From contig JBBIJR010000004.1 in NCBI GenBank assembly GCA_037445875.1, forward strand, positions 1-64,000: a stretch of DNA of 64,000 nt, read 5' to 3'. Below, one piece after another: positions 42,918 to 51,224 of the stretch. Each line of letters starts with the position of its first letter. Position 1 is the first letter of the stretch. Origin of the DNA: JBBIJR01 sp037445875 (GTDB taxonomy: Bacteria > CLD3 > SB21). The notes under the pieces are model-generated. The model worked only from the letters and a program-made list of their open reading frames with translations, was not told the origin of the DNA and did no database searches. The translations under genes were made by a program, and so were the position numbers.

Positions 42918-44589
42918 TTACTGCATCTCCTTCAAGACCGAATAGCTCGTATTAATGTCCCGGGGAATGTCCCTGAGTTTCGCGATGTCCGCCTGGATAT
43001 CGTCCGTGAGCCTGCCGTATCGCTCCAGAAAGGCTTTGGCCCCTTCATAATTTCCCTCGGCCTCCAGTTCAAGCAGCGTCCNNNNNNNNNNNNNNNNNNN
43101 NNNNNNNNNNNNNNNNNNGGAACTTCTCGAAATTCACCGTCCACAATCCTCTTGCATCCCGTCCCACAGCGCTTTGTTCCTTCAAGAACACCATTTGCGC
43201 AATGTTGGCTTTGCCGTGCGCCTCTTCGGCCCCGAAGCGGATCGAGCGGAACAAACCGACCAGATACGTTACGTAGAATCGTTTCAGCGCTTCTTCGTCG
43301 TAAATGCCCTGGCGTTGGAAATACTCCATATTATAGATGCCCAGCACGTCCGCCTTGGCTTCTTCGATGGCCGAGTAGAGTTCTTTGAGCGCTTTTCGCA
43401 CCTCCAGACTGTCGTTGCCGTGTACGAACCCACGGCCCAGGGTGTGGGACACTTCATGGAGCGTCACGAAGGTGGTAAACGCATGCTGATCCACGTACGC
43501 ACGATACGGTTCCGCGATCAGGCGCTCGCCGATCGGACGTACGATGTGCTGGAATTTTGCTTCCATCATGTTTTTGTACATCTGCTTCTTCCCGCCGTAT
43601 TCGATGTGTACGCGCGGGTCGTTGGGAAGTGAGGCCGCAATGGTCTTGATGCCTTTTTGAAAATCGCCGCCGAAATAGACGATATTCACCACCTCGAGCA
43701 CATTGCCCTTACCGGCCGAGGCGCGGATATACTCCTTCTTCTGGGGAAGGTTCTGTTCGAGGGCGTCCAAATGCGATTGAAAGACCTGCAGTTCCCGCGT
43801 CCCCTCCGGGTCCTTGATCATGACGGCGGCTTCGTACGCGGCTTTGTAGTTGAACATCGCGTCTTCATAGTTCTCGATCGGGCCTATCACGACGTCCACG
43901 TTGTTGTCCTTGAGCTTCATCCACAGGACGTCCGACTCGTAGTAATCGTCGGTTGCCAGGGCCTTCGCGCGCGCCATCAGGTACTTCTTCAGGGACTCGT
44001 TCTCCGAAAGAACCGCGGCCTCCTTCAGCAGACGGGATATGTTCGCGACCTCGTCTTTGTACTCCTCGTGGTACGGCACAGCGTTGAGCGCCGTTCCCTG
44101 GCGCCGCACCACCGTGTACAATCCCGTCAGTGCTCTTGCCTGTTCGGGATGTGCCTTCAGATACTGTTCGAACTCCTCGCGCGACAGGTCGACCGGGTAG
44201 AACGTTCCGCCCGGAGGCCTTTCCGAGGGTCCGCTGCCCGTGAATCGGCTGAGATCCTCACGATCGTAGGGGCCGTAGTTAATCAGGACGTAGCTGAGCG
44301 TGTCGACCGATGCCTGGTCCTTGCGGCGCAGGAAGGCGTCGCGGACGGATATGGCATCGTAGGCCGTCTGTTTCCAGAAGAGCTCGTCCGCGATCTGGCC
44401 GGCCCGGACCAGGACTTTCACCATCTCTTTTTCTTTGGCGGACAAATGATTCATCGGAACCGTGATCGCGATCGGCGCATAGGCGGCGATCTTGTCTTTC
44501 AGGGTCGCTTCATGCATGTGCGCCTCTTTCTGCGGTTTGCAGGCGGCCAGCAAGACCAGTCCTGCCGTCATCCAACGTACAGTGCTCAT
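42918..44589 (-). CDS. dipeptidyl-peptidase III-like (M49) metalloprotein, lipoprotein (gap inside)
   Basis: A lipoprotein signal (WMTAGLVLLAACKPQ) precedes a protein of about 550 residues. The zinc motif HEVSHTLGRGF (near residue 377) and the third-ligand helix EEAKADVLGIYNM (near 408) match the M49-like branch that uses HExxH instead of HExxGH. The 37-N run at 43082-43118 interrupts it. Beyond the gap the frame resumes as TLLELEAEGNYEGAKAFLER and ends SVLKEMQ with TAA at 42918-42920. A stated gap of 37 does not keep the frame; a multiple of three is required. AAGGAG precedes the ATG. It lies 9 bp after carB. Confidence 0.82.
43082..43118. other. assembly gap of 37 N
   Basis: Inside the M49-like peptidase gene; its stated length breaks the reading frame. 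Confidence 0.95.
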
Positions 44590-44598
44590 GACCACTCC

Positions 44599-46423
44599 TT
44601 ACAACGATGCGTGATGTTCCTGGATCGTTTTCACGTCAAGCTTCTCTTCCATGATCGCCCGGATCCCTTTGACCAGGCCGGTCGCGCCCGTGATCGTCGT
44701 GATAATCGGAACCTTGAATAACAAGGCCGCCTCACCGATGTATCGCTCGTCCAACCTGGCCTTCTTGCCGGTAGGTGTATTGATCACGAGGTGAACTTCC
44801 TTGTTCTTGATGCGATCCACCACGTGCGGACGGCCTTCGTTGATCTTATGCACGTAGCGGGTCTCGATGCCGTGGGCCTGCAATACTTTCTGTGTCCCTT
44901 CGGTCGCATAGAGGATGAAACCGAGATCGGCGAGCTCTTTTGCGATCGGCACGATCTTGGGCTTGTCCCGGTCATTGACGGTGAGGAAGACCCCTCCGGA
45001 CGTCGGCAGGCTCATGCCCGCCGCCATGTGCGCTTTGGCCAGCGCTTTGGAAAAATTCTCTGCAATACCCATCACTTCTCCCGTCGAACGCATCTCCGGT
45101 CCGAGATACACGCGGATGCCGGGGAACTTCGAGAAAGGAAACACCGGATCCTTGACGGAGGTGTAGGCGGGGACAATCGGCTGATCAAGGCCCAGATCTT
45201 TCAGGGATATCCCGGCCATGATTTTCGCGGCCATTTTGGCCAGGGGCACGCCGATGGCCTTGCTGACGAACGGCACCGTGCGGGAGGCCCGCGGATTCAC
45301 CTCCAGCACGAAGACGTTTCCGTTTTGTACGGCGTACTGGATGTTGATCAGACCGATCACGTTCAGCTCGCGGGCCAGGGCGTGNNNNNNNNNNCAGCCG
45401 GGCGGTCTGCTCCCTCAAAACGTCGATTACGTCGGGTGAACTCGAGTAGGGTGGGAGGACGCAGGAACTGTCCCCGGAATGGATGCCCGCCTCTTCGATG
45501 TGCTGCATGATCCCGCCGATGAAGACGTCCGTACCGTCGCACAAGGCGTCCACGTCGTATTCCGTGGCGTCGTCGAGGAACTTGTCCACGAGGATCGGAT
45601 GTTCGGGTGAGACGTGGATCGCGTGGCTCATGTACGTTTCCAGCGACTCGTCGTCGTACACCACCTCCATGGCCCGCCCGCCTAACACGTACGACGGCCG
45701 CACCAGCACGGGATAGCCGATTCGATGGGCAACTTCGTGGGCCTCCTCGAATGAGGTGGCCGTTCCGAATGCGGGACATTGGATGCCGAGCCGTTCGAGG
45801 AACGTGCCGAATTTCTTCCGGTCTTCGGCCACGTCGATGTGCTCGGGGGACGTACCGAGAATCTTCACCCCGGCGCGCTGCAGCGGGATGGCCAGCTTGA
45901 GCGGAGTCTGTCCGCCGAACTGGAGGATCACCCCTTCCGGTTGTTCCAGTTCTATGATGTTCATCACGTCTTCGAAGGTCAGCGGCTCAAAGTACAGGCG
46001 GTCCGACGTGTCGTAGTCCGTGCTGACCGTTTCCGGATTGCAATTGATCATGATCACCTCGAAGCCTTCTTCCTGCAGCGCGTACACGCCGTGCACACAG
46101 CAGTAGTCGAATTCGATCCCCTGGCCGATGCGGTTCGGCCCGCCTCCCAGGATCACGATCTTCCGTTTTCCGGACTCGCGGTATTCCGACTCGCGTTCGT
46201 ACGTGGAGTAGAAGTACGGCGTTTCGGCTTCGAATTCCGCCGCGCACGTGTCCACGGGTTTGTAAACGGGCAATACTCCCAAATTCCGGCGGAGCTGACG
46301 CACGGTGGATTCATCGGTTTTCCACAGATGCGCCAGCTGACGGTCGGAAAAACCCATCGACTTGGCTTTTCGAAGCAATTCGGCGGAGATCTTGCTCTGA
46401 AGGTGGGTCAGCGAGGTGGCCAT
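44599..46423 (-). CDS. carB: carbamoyl-phosphate synthase large subunit, C-terminal half (gap inside)
   Basis: The gene encodes about 605 residues: the last part of the oligomerisation domain ([39 protein letters not shown]), the second ATP-grasp unit that phosphorylates carbamate ([37 protein letters not shown]), and the MGS-like allosteric domain ([15 protein letters not shown]). The N-terminal half is absent upstream, where a divergent promoter and gene begin. It starts with its own ATG behind a TTG-N20-TAGTTTGC promoter, so it looks like a genuine split CarB, as in some archaea and Aquifex. A 10-N run at 45385-45394 interrupts it. The M49-like gene follows. Confidence 0.88.
45385..45394. 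other. assembly gap of 10 N
   Basis: Inside carB; the frames on both sides require a gap of a multiple of three. Confidence 0.95.
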
Positions 46424-46444
46424 AACTTGATTCGTGAAACCGGC

Positions 46445-46475
46445 GCAAACTAACCAATATAAGCTAACGGGTCAA
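46445..46475 (-). promoter_or_regulatory. predicted carB promoter, TTG-N20-TAGTTTGC
   Basis: On the minus strand TTGACC begins at 46475, and TAGTTTGC occupies 46445-46452. The carB half-gene starts 22 nt downstream. Confidence 0.55.
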
Positions 46476-46514
46476 GGTAATTCTGGGCGAACCAGAGCCT
46501 TTATGAGGCGAACA

Positions 46515-46546
46515 TTGACTTATTCGTACAGCCTCTCGTATATTGC
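46515..46546 (+). promoter_or_regulatory. predicted promoter, TTG-N21-TATATTGC
   Basis: TTGACT at 46515 and TATATTGC at 46539-46546; the DUF2147 gene starts 48 nt downstream behind GAGGAG. Confidence 0.6.
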
Positions 46547-46593
46547 CTCCGTTCGGGATTCTAATTCGCAACCCAAGACTGAGGAGTTCAGGC

Positions 46594-47079
46594 ATGAAAA
46601 CCGTTTGGTTGACCCTGTCGGTGTTGTGCTGGACGGCCGGATCCGCACTGGCCGCCAACCCCGACGATCTGCTCGGAAAATGGCTCAATGAAGAAGGCAC
46701 CGCCAAGATCGAGATCTACAAGCAGGACGACCGGTTCTACGGAAAGATCATCTGGCTGCGGGACCCCGTGTACGCGCAGAAGGACGTCGACGAGGCGGAT
46801 GGACATCCTCTCGTCAAGGTGGGAGCTACCAAGGTCGATTACCACAACCCGGATGAAAGTCTGCAGAGCAAACCGGTGCTGGGACTCGTGATCCTGCGCG
46901 CCTTCGCGTTCGCGGCCGACGACGATGAATGGAGCGGCGGCCGGATCTACGACCCCAAGAACGGGAAAGATTACAAGGCCTATATCCAACTCCTCGAGGC
47001 GGACAAGCTCAAACTGCGCGGCTACATCGGCTTCTCTCTCATCGGCCGGACCACCTATTGGACGCGGGTGAAGGAATAG
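46594..47079 (+). CDS. DUF2147 exported protein
   Basis: The 161-residue protein has a signal peptide (MKTVWLTLSVLCWTAG, cleavage after ALA) and the DUF2147 core: DDLLGKWLNEEGTAKIEIY, FYGKIIWLRDP, GGRIYDPKNGKDYKAYI and GYIGFSLIGRTTYWTRV. These periplasmic lipocalin-like barrels are widespread in Bacteroidota and Proteobacteria; their ligand is unknown. I chose the ATG at 46594 for the GAGGAGTTCAGGC ribosome-binding site. Single gene divergent from carB. Confidence 0.9.
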   Translation: MKTVWLTLSVLCWTAGSALAANPDDLLGKWLNEEGTAKIEIYKQDDRFYGKIIWLRDPVYAQKDVDEADGHPLVKVGATKVDYHNPDESLQSKPVLGLVILRAFAFAADDDEWSGGRIYDPKNGKDYKAYIQLLEADKLKLRGYIGFSLIGRTTYWTRVKE

Positions 47080-47191
47080 ACGTGCGTCGTGTCATGGTGA
47101 ACAGTCGGTCCATGACTCCTGATTGCAAGTCAGACGGAAGGGATCGCTCCAGACGAGCAACCCCTTTTCTTGAATCTCCCGTGGGCGGTGC

Positions 47192-48130
47192 TTACAGGCC
47201 GAGCATTTTTCGAGAAGTCGAATCCGCGACGGCGTTCTTCGTCCAGTAGTCCATCCGCACCGAATGGGTCCGGATGCCCCTGGTCGTCAGGCGCTTTGCC
47301 CTGTCACCAAAGCCGTCCAGGTACGTGCTCTCGAACGCAACGATGTCGTGAGGGAACGCCTTGCGGAACGTGATCACGAGCTGCCGCTGATAACTGCGGT
47401 AGTCCAGGGTGAAATTCACCAGCGTGTCTCCCTTGTCCTCAAACACCCGGATCGAGGCCTGCGCGGTTTCTACCGCAGGCCGCCGGTGCAGGAACCGCGC
47501 CTGCTGGAGGCCCGGCACCACACGGATTTCCCCGACGGGCAGGGAAGCCGGCGCGAGGCGGATCCGCGTCCACAGTTCGTCCTCCAACCACACCCCTTCC
47601 AACTCGTAGGACTGGTCCCCCTCCTTTTCAAAGTAGGAATGCGAGGCCACCCGATAGCGGCTTTCGTTCAGATTGAACTGCGTGTACGTGTGGCCGCACC
47701 ATTCCTGGACCGTGTTGGTGAGCTTGAGCGAGCGCGGATGGTTCCGGAAGTCGACGGGCGTAAACACGGACGTGAGGACCGAGTAGGGATAGATGCCGGT
47801 CAGGAACTGGAGAGACGAGTTCAATTTGAGAACCGGGAGCGAGCGGGTTTGTGATGATTCGTTGTAGGATTCCAGCTTCACCTGTCGGTCTTTGAGAAAA
47901 TCCTCCGTAACAAAGATCAACACGGCGTCGGCGCGGCGTAGTTCTCCGTACCGGGCCTGTTGAACTTCATAGTGGTTCAGTTCGGCCAGGCCCTGGTACC
48001 AGTACGCGGCAAAGGCCGCTTCATCCACCGGAGGGGCGTTCAAGGTCTGCGTTTCGGCGCGCTGACAGCCGGCAGCGATCAGCGCCGATGCGAGCAGTGT
48101 CAGCCATCGTTGGGGAAGTGCAATCGGCAT
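47192..48130 (-). CDS. exported lipoprotein of unknown function
   Basis: The 312-residue protein has a lipoprotein signal (LASALIAAGCQRAET). Its body (YWYQGLAELNHYEVQQARYG, ADAVLIFVTEDF, then LKTNTVQEWCGHTYTQFNL-like segments) matches a family found across Bacteroidota, sometimes mislabelled septum formation inhibitor Maf; it bears no resemblance to true Maf nucleotidases. AAAGGAACG precedes the ATG. It follows the MarR gene by 14 bp and is probably in its transcript. Confidence 0.7.
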   Translation of the reverse strand: MPIALPQRWLTLLASALIAAGCQRAETQTLNAPPVDEAAFAAYWYQGLAELNHYEVQQARYGELRRADAVLIFVTEDFLKDRQVKLESYNESSQTRSLPVLKLNSSLQFLTGIYPYSVLTSVFTPVDFRNHPRSLKLTNTVQEWCGHTYTQFNLNESRYRVASHSYFEKEGDQSYELEGVWLEDELWTRIRLAPASLPVGEIRVVPGLQQARFLHRRPAVETAQASIRVFEDKGDTLVNFTLDYRSYQRQLVITFRKAFPHDIVAFESTYLDGFGDRAKRLTTRGIRTHSVRMDYWTKNAVADSTSRKMLGL

Positions 48131-48144
48131 TCATCGTTCCTTTC

Positions 48145-48597
48145 TCATTTTTCGAGTTTATCCAACAGTTCGTTGAGGGCGCGCGCTTCGTCCGTCGAGA
48201 GCTTCGAGACGGCCCGGTCGAAGTCGCTTTCACGGGCATCGATCTCCTTGAGCAGACACAGGCCCATTTCGGTGATCCGCAGATCCACCTGCCGACGGTC
48301 TTTGGGACACATGTGCCGCAGAACAAGTTTCTTTCTCACAAGCCGTTCGATCAGGCGGGACACGTCCGAATGGCGGTCCAGCATGCGCTCCTTCACATCC
48401 ATGAGGGCCATCGCGCGGGGATGCTGGCCACGGAGGATTCGAAGCACGTTGAATTGCTGCAGCGTCAGCCGGAACGGCCTGAGCACGGCCGCATGTTCCT
48501 CCTGGATCCGCAGATAGTTGAAGACGAGATTGACCACCAGCCGGTGGTGCGCGTTTCGAAAGGACTTCTGGCGAATCTTCTGTTCAATGGACAACAC
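48145..48597 (-). CDS. MarR-family transcription regulator
   Basis: The 150-residue protein has a winged HTH of the MarR type: LTLQQFNVLRILRGQHPRAM, VKERMLDRHSDVSRLIERLV, and the wing KLVLRHMCPKDRRQVDLRIT with its conserved DxR. The start is GTG at 48597. MarR dimers bind short palindromes and are usually released by a small ligand or oxidation. A perfect ATGTTTAAACAT palindrome lies over the promoter of the neighbouring yceI-like gene (49309-49326) and is its probable operator. Confidence 0.9.
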   Translation of the reverse strand: MLSIEQKIRQKSFRNAHHRLVVNLVFNYLRIQEEHAAVLRPFRLTLQQFNVLRILRGQHPRAMALMDVKERMLDRHSDVSRLIERLVRKKLVLRHMCPKDRRQVDLRITEMGLCLLKEIDARESDFDRAVSKLSTDEARALNELLDKLEK

Positions 48598-48680
48598 GCG
48601 CCACCCTTTGAGTTGGGGGCAACATAATAAGAAAAAGGGCCATCGGAAAGGCTATTTCCGCCGTCCCGGTTCCTCGGATC

Positions 48681-49265
48681 TTACTTCTTCAGAAACTGTG
48701 CATTGACCGTCATCGTGACGTCCTGGCCCACCACGGCACCACCCCCTTCAATAAGGGCGTTCCACTTCAACCCGTGGTCGAACCGATTGACTATGGCCGT
48801 CACCTTCCAGCCCGCTTTGACGTTCCCGTAACCGTCCTTCACCTCGCCCCGGTAGGCAGCGTCCAGTTCGATGGCTTTGGTCACACCGCGCATCGTAAAG
48901 TCACCGCCGACCTTGTACCGATTCTCCCCGATCTTCTTGAAGGACTTGGACTTGAACGTGATCTCCGGGTACTTCTCGGCCCAGAAAAAGTCCTCGGAAC
49001 GCAAATGGTTGTCCCGCCTTTCGTTGTCGGTGGTGATGCTGGCCACCTTGATGGTCATCTCGACCGTGGCATCTGAAAAATCAGGGTTGTTGACCGTCAG
49101 CGTGGCCGAGAAATCCTTGAAGTGGCCGGTCACTTCGGAAACAACGAGATGCGTCACGGTGAACATGACGTTGGAATGGGTGACGTCGATCTCGTATTTG
49201 GTTTGGGCGGTCGCAGGTTTTACGGCAAGCAGAGCTGTTAGGAACATCCACACGGCTCTCTTCAT
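48681..49265 (-). CDS. YceI-family periplasmic lipid-binding protein
   Basis: The 194-residue protein has a signal peptide (MFLTALLAVKPATAQ) and the YceI lipocalin-like barrel: YEIDVTHSNVMFTVTHLVVS, SEVTGHFKDFSATLTVNNPD, MTIKVASITTDNERRDNHLR, YPEITFKSKSF, GDFTMRGVTKAIELDAAYRG and the final GQDVTMTVNAQFLKK. YceI proteins bind polyisoprenoid-like lipids. AAGGAGGAATACC precedes the ATG. It lies upstream of the MarR gene and is probably repressed by it. Confidence 0.93.
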   Translation of the reverse strand: MKRAVWMFLTALLAVKPATAQTKYEIDVTHSNVMFTVTHLVVSEVTGHFKDFSATLTVNNPDFSDATVEMTIKVASITTDNERRDNHLRSEDFFWAEKYPEITFKSKSFKKIGENRYKVGGDFTMRGVTKAIELDAAYRGEVKDGYGNVKAGWKVTAIVNRFDHGLKWNALIEGGGAVVGQDVTMTVNAQFLKK

Positions 49266-49302
49266 GGTATTCCTCCTTGTTGAGTTGCAGACACAGTCAG
49301 AT

Positions 49303-49326
49303 GAAAACTATATGTTTAAACATCTA
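49303..49326 (-). promoter_or_regulatory. predicted MarR operator over the yceI promoter
   Basis: TA-T-ATGTTTAAACAT-C-TA (49309-49326) is an 18-bp inverted repeat with one mismatched pair and a perfect 12-bp core. It overlaps a -7-like TAGTTTTC (minus strand, 49303-49310) about 40 nt before the yceI start, where a bound repressor would block RNA polymerase. Confidence 0.5.
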
Positions 49327-49436
49327 ATACCGTATGCAACTACCCGTCAGCAAAAAAATTCCCGTGGCCGCTCTTTTTCGAGAGCCACAGGCTTATTGCC
49401 GCAATGGCAGTTTGGGAAAGGTGGAGGAAGCGGATC

Positions 49437-49958
49437 TTACTGTTCGTCCTGGTCGTCCGGGGGGGGCGGAGGCAGATCCCATTCTCGAAAACCGTGACCC
49501 CTGCCGCCCTTCTTTCGCAGATTCCAGATCATTTCCCGGACCTTCACATGAAACTTCTCCTCGAAGACGATGAACCGGGCCACCTGCCACGACTCGAGTT
49601 CCTTGCGCAGTCTCTCGACCACGGCGTCGTGATGGGACTCGATCTTCTTGTCGGCCGAGTACAGTTCGTCAATGGTCTTCCCGATGGTCTTTTCGTCCAC
49701 GTCGTCTTCCAACGCCGCCATGTGGACCAGTTTGCGAAACACCTCGGCCCTTTCCCGGGACAACTGCCGTTCCGCCGCCAGGTACTCGTCGTAGATCTTC
49801 TCAAAGGCTTCACGCTTGCTTTTACTCAGCTTGAGGTCTTCGATCAGTTTTTCCTTCCGGAGGGCCGCCATTTTCTCCCGCATGTCGTCCCCTTCTTGGG
49901 CGACCGGCGGCCGTTCCAACGCCACCGCCAGCAAACCCAGCACCCACACATGTCTCAT
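49437..49958 (-). CDS. Spy/CpxP-like periplasmic protein
   Basis: The 173-residue protein has a short signal peptide (VWVLGLLAVALERPPVAQ) and is almost wholly helical and charged: KEKLIEDLKLSKSKREAFEK, YDEYLAAERQLSRERAEVFR, ELYSADKKIESHHDAVVERL. The tail is Pro-rich (PPPPPDDQDEQ). The pattern matches Spy/CpxP-type chaperones or heavy-metal resistance proteins. As the third gene of a sigma/anti-sigma operon it may sense envelope damage. Confidence 0.65.
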   Translation of the reverse strand: MRHVWVLGLLAVALERPPVAQEGDDMREKMAALRKEKLIEDLKLSKSKREAFEKIYDEYLAAERQLSRERAEVFRKLVHMAALEDDVDEKTIGKTIDELYSADKKIESHHDAVVERLRKELESWQVARFIVFEEKFHVKVREMIWNLRKKGGRGHGFREWDLPPPPPDDQDEQ

Positions 49959-49984
49959 ACGTACGTTCCTTGGTTAGGTGATGC

Positions 49985-50572
49985 TCAGATGATATCTTCG
50001 GTCTTCAATTGCTCCACGATCGTTCGCTGCTGTTCGGTGGAAAGGTTGCCGAAGTCCGTCAGCGCGTCCATGCCCTCGACTGCGTCCTGATCGGAGGTCC
50101 AGTCGACCGCCTTCAGGTCGTCCAGCTGCGAGCTCCAGTCGTCCTCATCGACAACGGGAGCGTAGTAGTTTTCCAACGTCTGCCGGACGTCCTCGGAGTT
50201 GAACCACGAATCCATGCCGGCGATGTACTCAATCTCGCCGCCGCTTCGGAGTACGACCGTCAGCACGAGACCGACGATCGCCGCGGAAGCGGCCCAGGCA
50301 AGACCACGTCCCCACCGCAACATCGCAGGTGACGCGGCCCGGCCGTGAAGCCGGTCCATCAGGCGTCCGTGGAAATCGTCCCAATAGCCGTAGGGCACGT
50401 GTTCGCCGAAGCGCGGTTTCGACTCGCTCAAACCCTTGAACAATCTTGCACACTCCTCATACGCCTGCCTCCAGGCAGCATCGCCCCGGATGCGCTCTTC
50501 CACACGCTTCCGCTCTTCCTCCCCCAACTCTCCGTACACATAGCGGAACAGTTCAGGCAGATGGGGTTTCAT
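49985..50572 (-). CDS. anti-sigma factor-like membrane protein
   Basis: The 195-residue protein has an N-terminal helical domain like those of anti-sigma factors (LPELFRYVYGELGEEERKRV, then WRQAYEECARLFKGL). It lacks the HxxxCxxC zinc motif. One transmembrane helix (GLAWAASAAIVGLVLTVVLR) leads to an acidic periplasmic part (about residues 115-195) of unknown fold. Its start lies 20 bp inside the sigma gene. The position and topology support binding the sigma factor at the membrane. Confidence 0.8.
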   Translation of the reverse strand: MKPHLPELFRYVYGELGEEERKRVEERIRGDAAWRQAYEECARLFKGLSESKPRFGEHVPYGYWDDFHGRLMDRLHGRAASPAMLRWGRGLAWAASAAIVGLVLTVVLRSGGEIEYIAGMDSWFNSEDVRQTLENYYAPVVDEDDWSSQLDDLKAVDWTSDQDAVEGMDALTDFGNLSTEQQRTIVEQLKTEDII

Positions 50573-51149
50573 GTTCCATTCCTTGCTTGACCAGATCGGG
50601 ATAATGTTTTTCCAGATGTTGTTTGATATTCTTCAGCGCATGAAAAAAATTGGCCTTGATGGTCCCGACCGAATTTCCTGTAATGTCGGCAATCTCCCCG
50701 TGCGAGAGTTCGTCATAGTGGCGGAGCGTGAACACGACCCGCTGTTTCTCCGGCAGATGGTCGACGGCGGACCGGAGCGCATGCTGCAGTTCGGTCTCCT
50801 CCGCCATCCGGTCCTGGAGCGGTTCGCGGGACGCCACGGTCTCGGCGGCAACGTCAAACGACAGGAAGTTCTTCAGCCGCGCCTTTCGCAGGTGCGTCAG
50901 GGACAAGTTGATACCGATGCGCACCAGCCAGGTGTAGATCGAACTGTCGCCTCGGAAATCCCGCATTTTGCGGTAAGCCCGGATTAAGGTTTCCTGCAGC
51001 AGATCGTCCGTATCTTCATGGTTCTTTACCATGCCGTAGATCACGCCGTAAAGCCTTTCCCGATACCGGGAGACAAGTTCGCCGAATGCACGATCCCTGT
51101 CATGAGGACTGCCCTGCTTGATGCGGTCTACCAGTTCCTGATCAGTCAT
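50553..51149 (-). CDS. ECF-family RNA polymerase sigma factor
   Basis: The 198-residue protein has region 2 (FGELVSRYRERLYGVIYGMVKN-type helices, DTDDLLQETLIRAYRKMRDF, IYTWLVRIGINLSLTHLRKA) and region 4 (HLPEKQRVVFTLRHYDELSH, EIADITGNSVGTIKANFFHA). ECF sigma factors direct transcription of envelope-stress genes when released by their anti-sigma. The overlapping downstream anti-sigma and Spy-like genes make a compact stress operon. Confidence 0.93.
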   Translation of the reverse strand: MTDQELVDRIKQGSPHDRDRAFGELVSRYRERLYGVIYGMVKNHEDTDDLLQETLIRAYRKMRDFRGDSSIYTWLVRIGINLSLTHLRKARLKNFLSFDVAAETVASREPLQDRMAEETELQHALRSAVDHLPEKQRVVFTLRHYDELSHGEIADITGNSVGTIKANFFHALKNIKQHLEKHYPDLVKQGMEHETPSA

Positions 51150-51224
51150 GCATCGCTTATCGTTGCCGCGACCCGGTATCCTTCGTCAAATCATAGGATT
51201 AGACGCAGTCCGGGCGGCGAAGGT

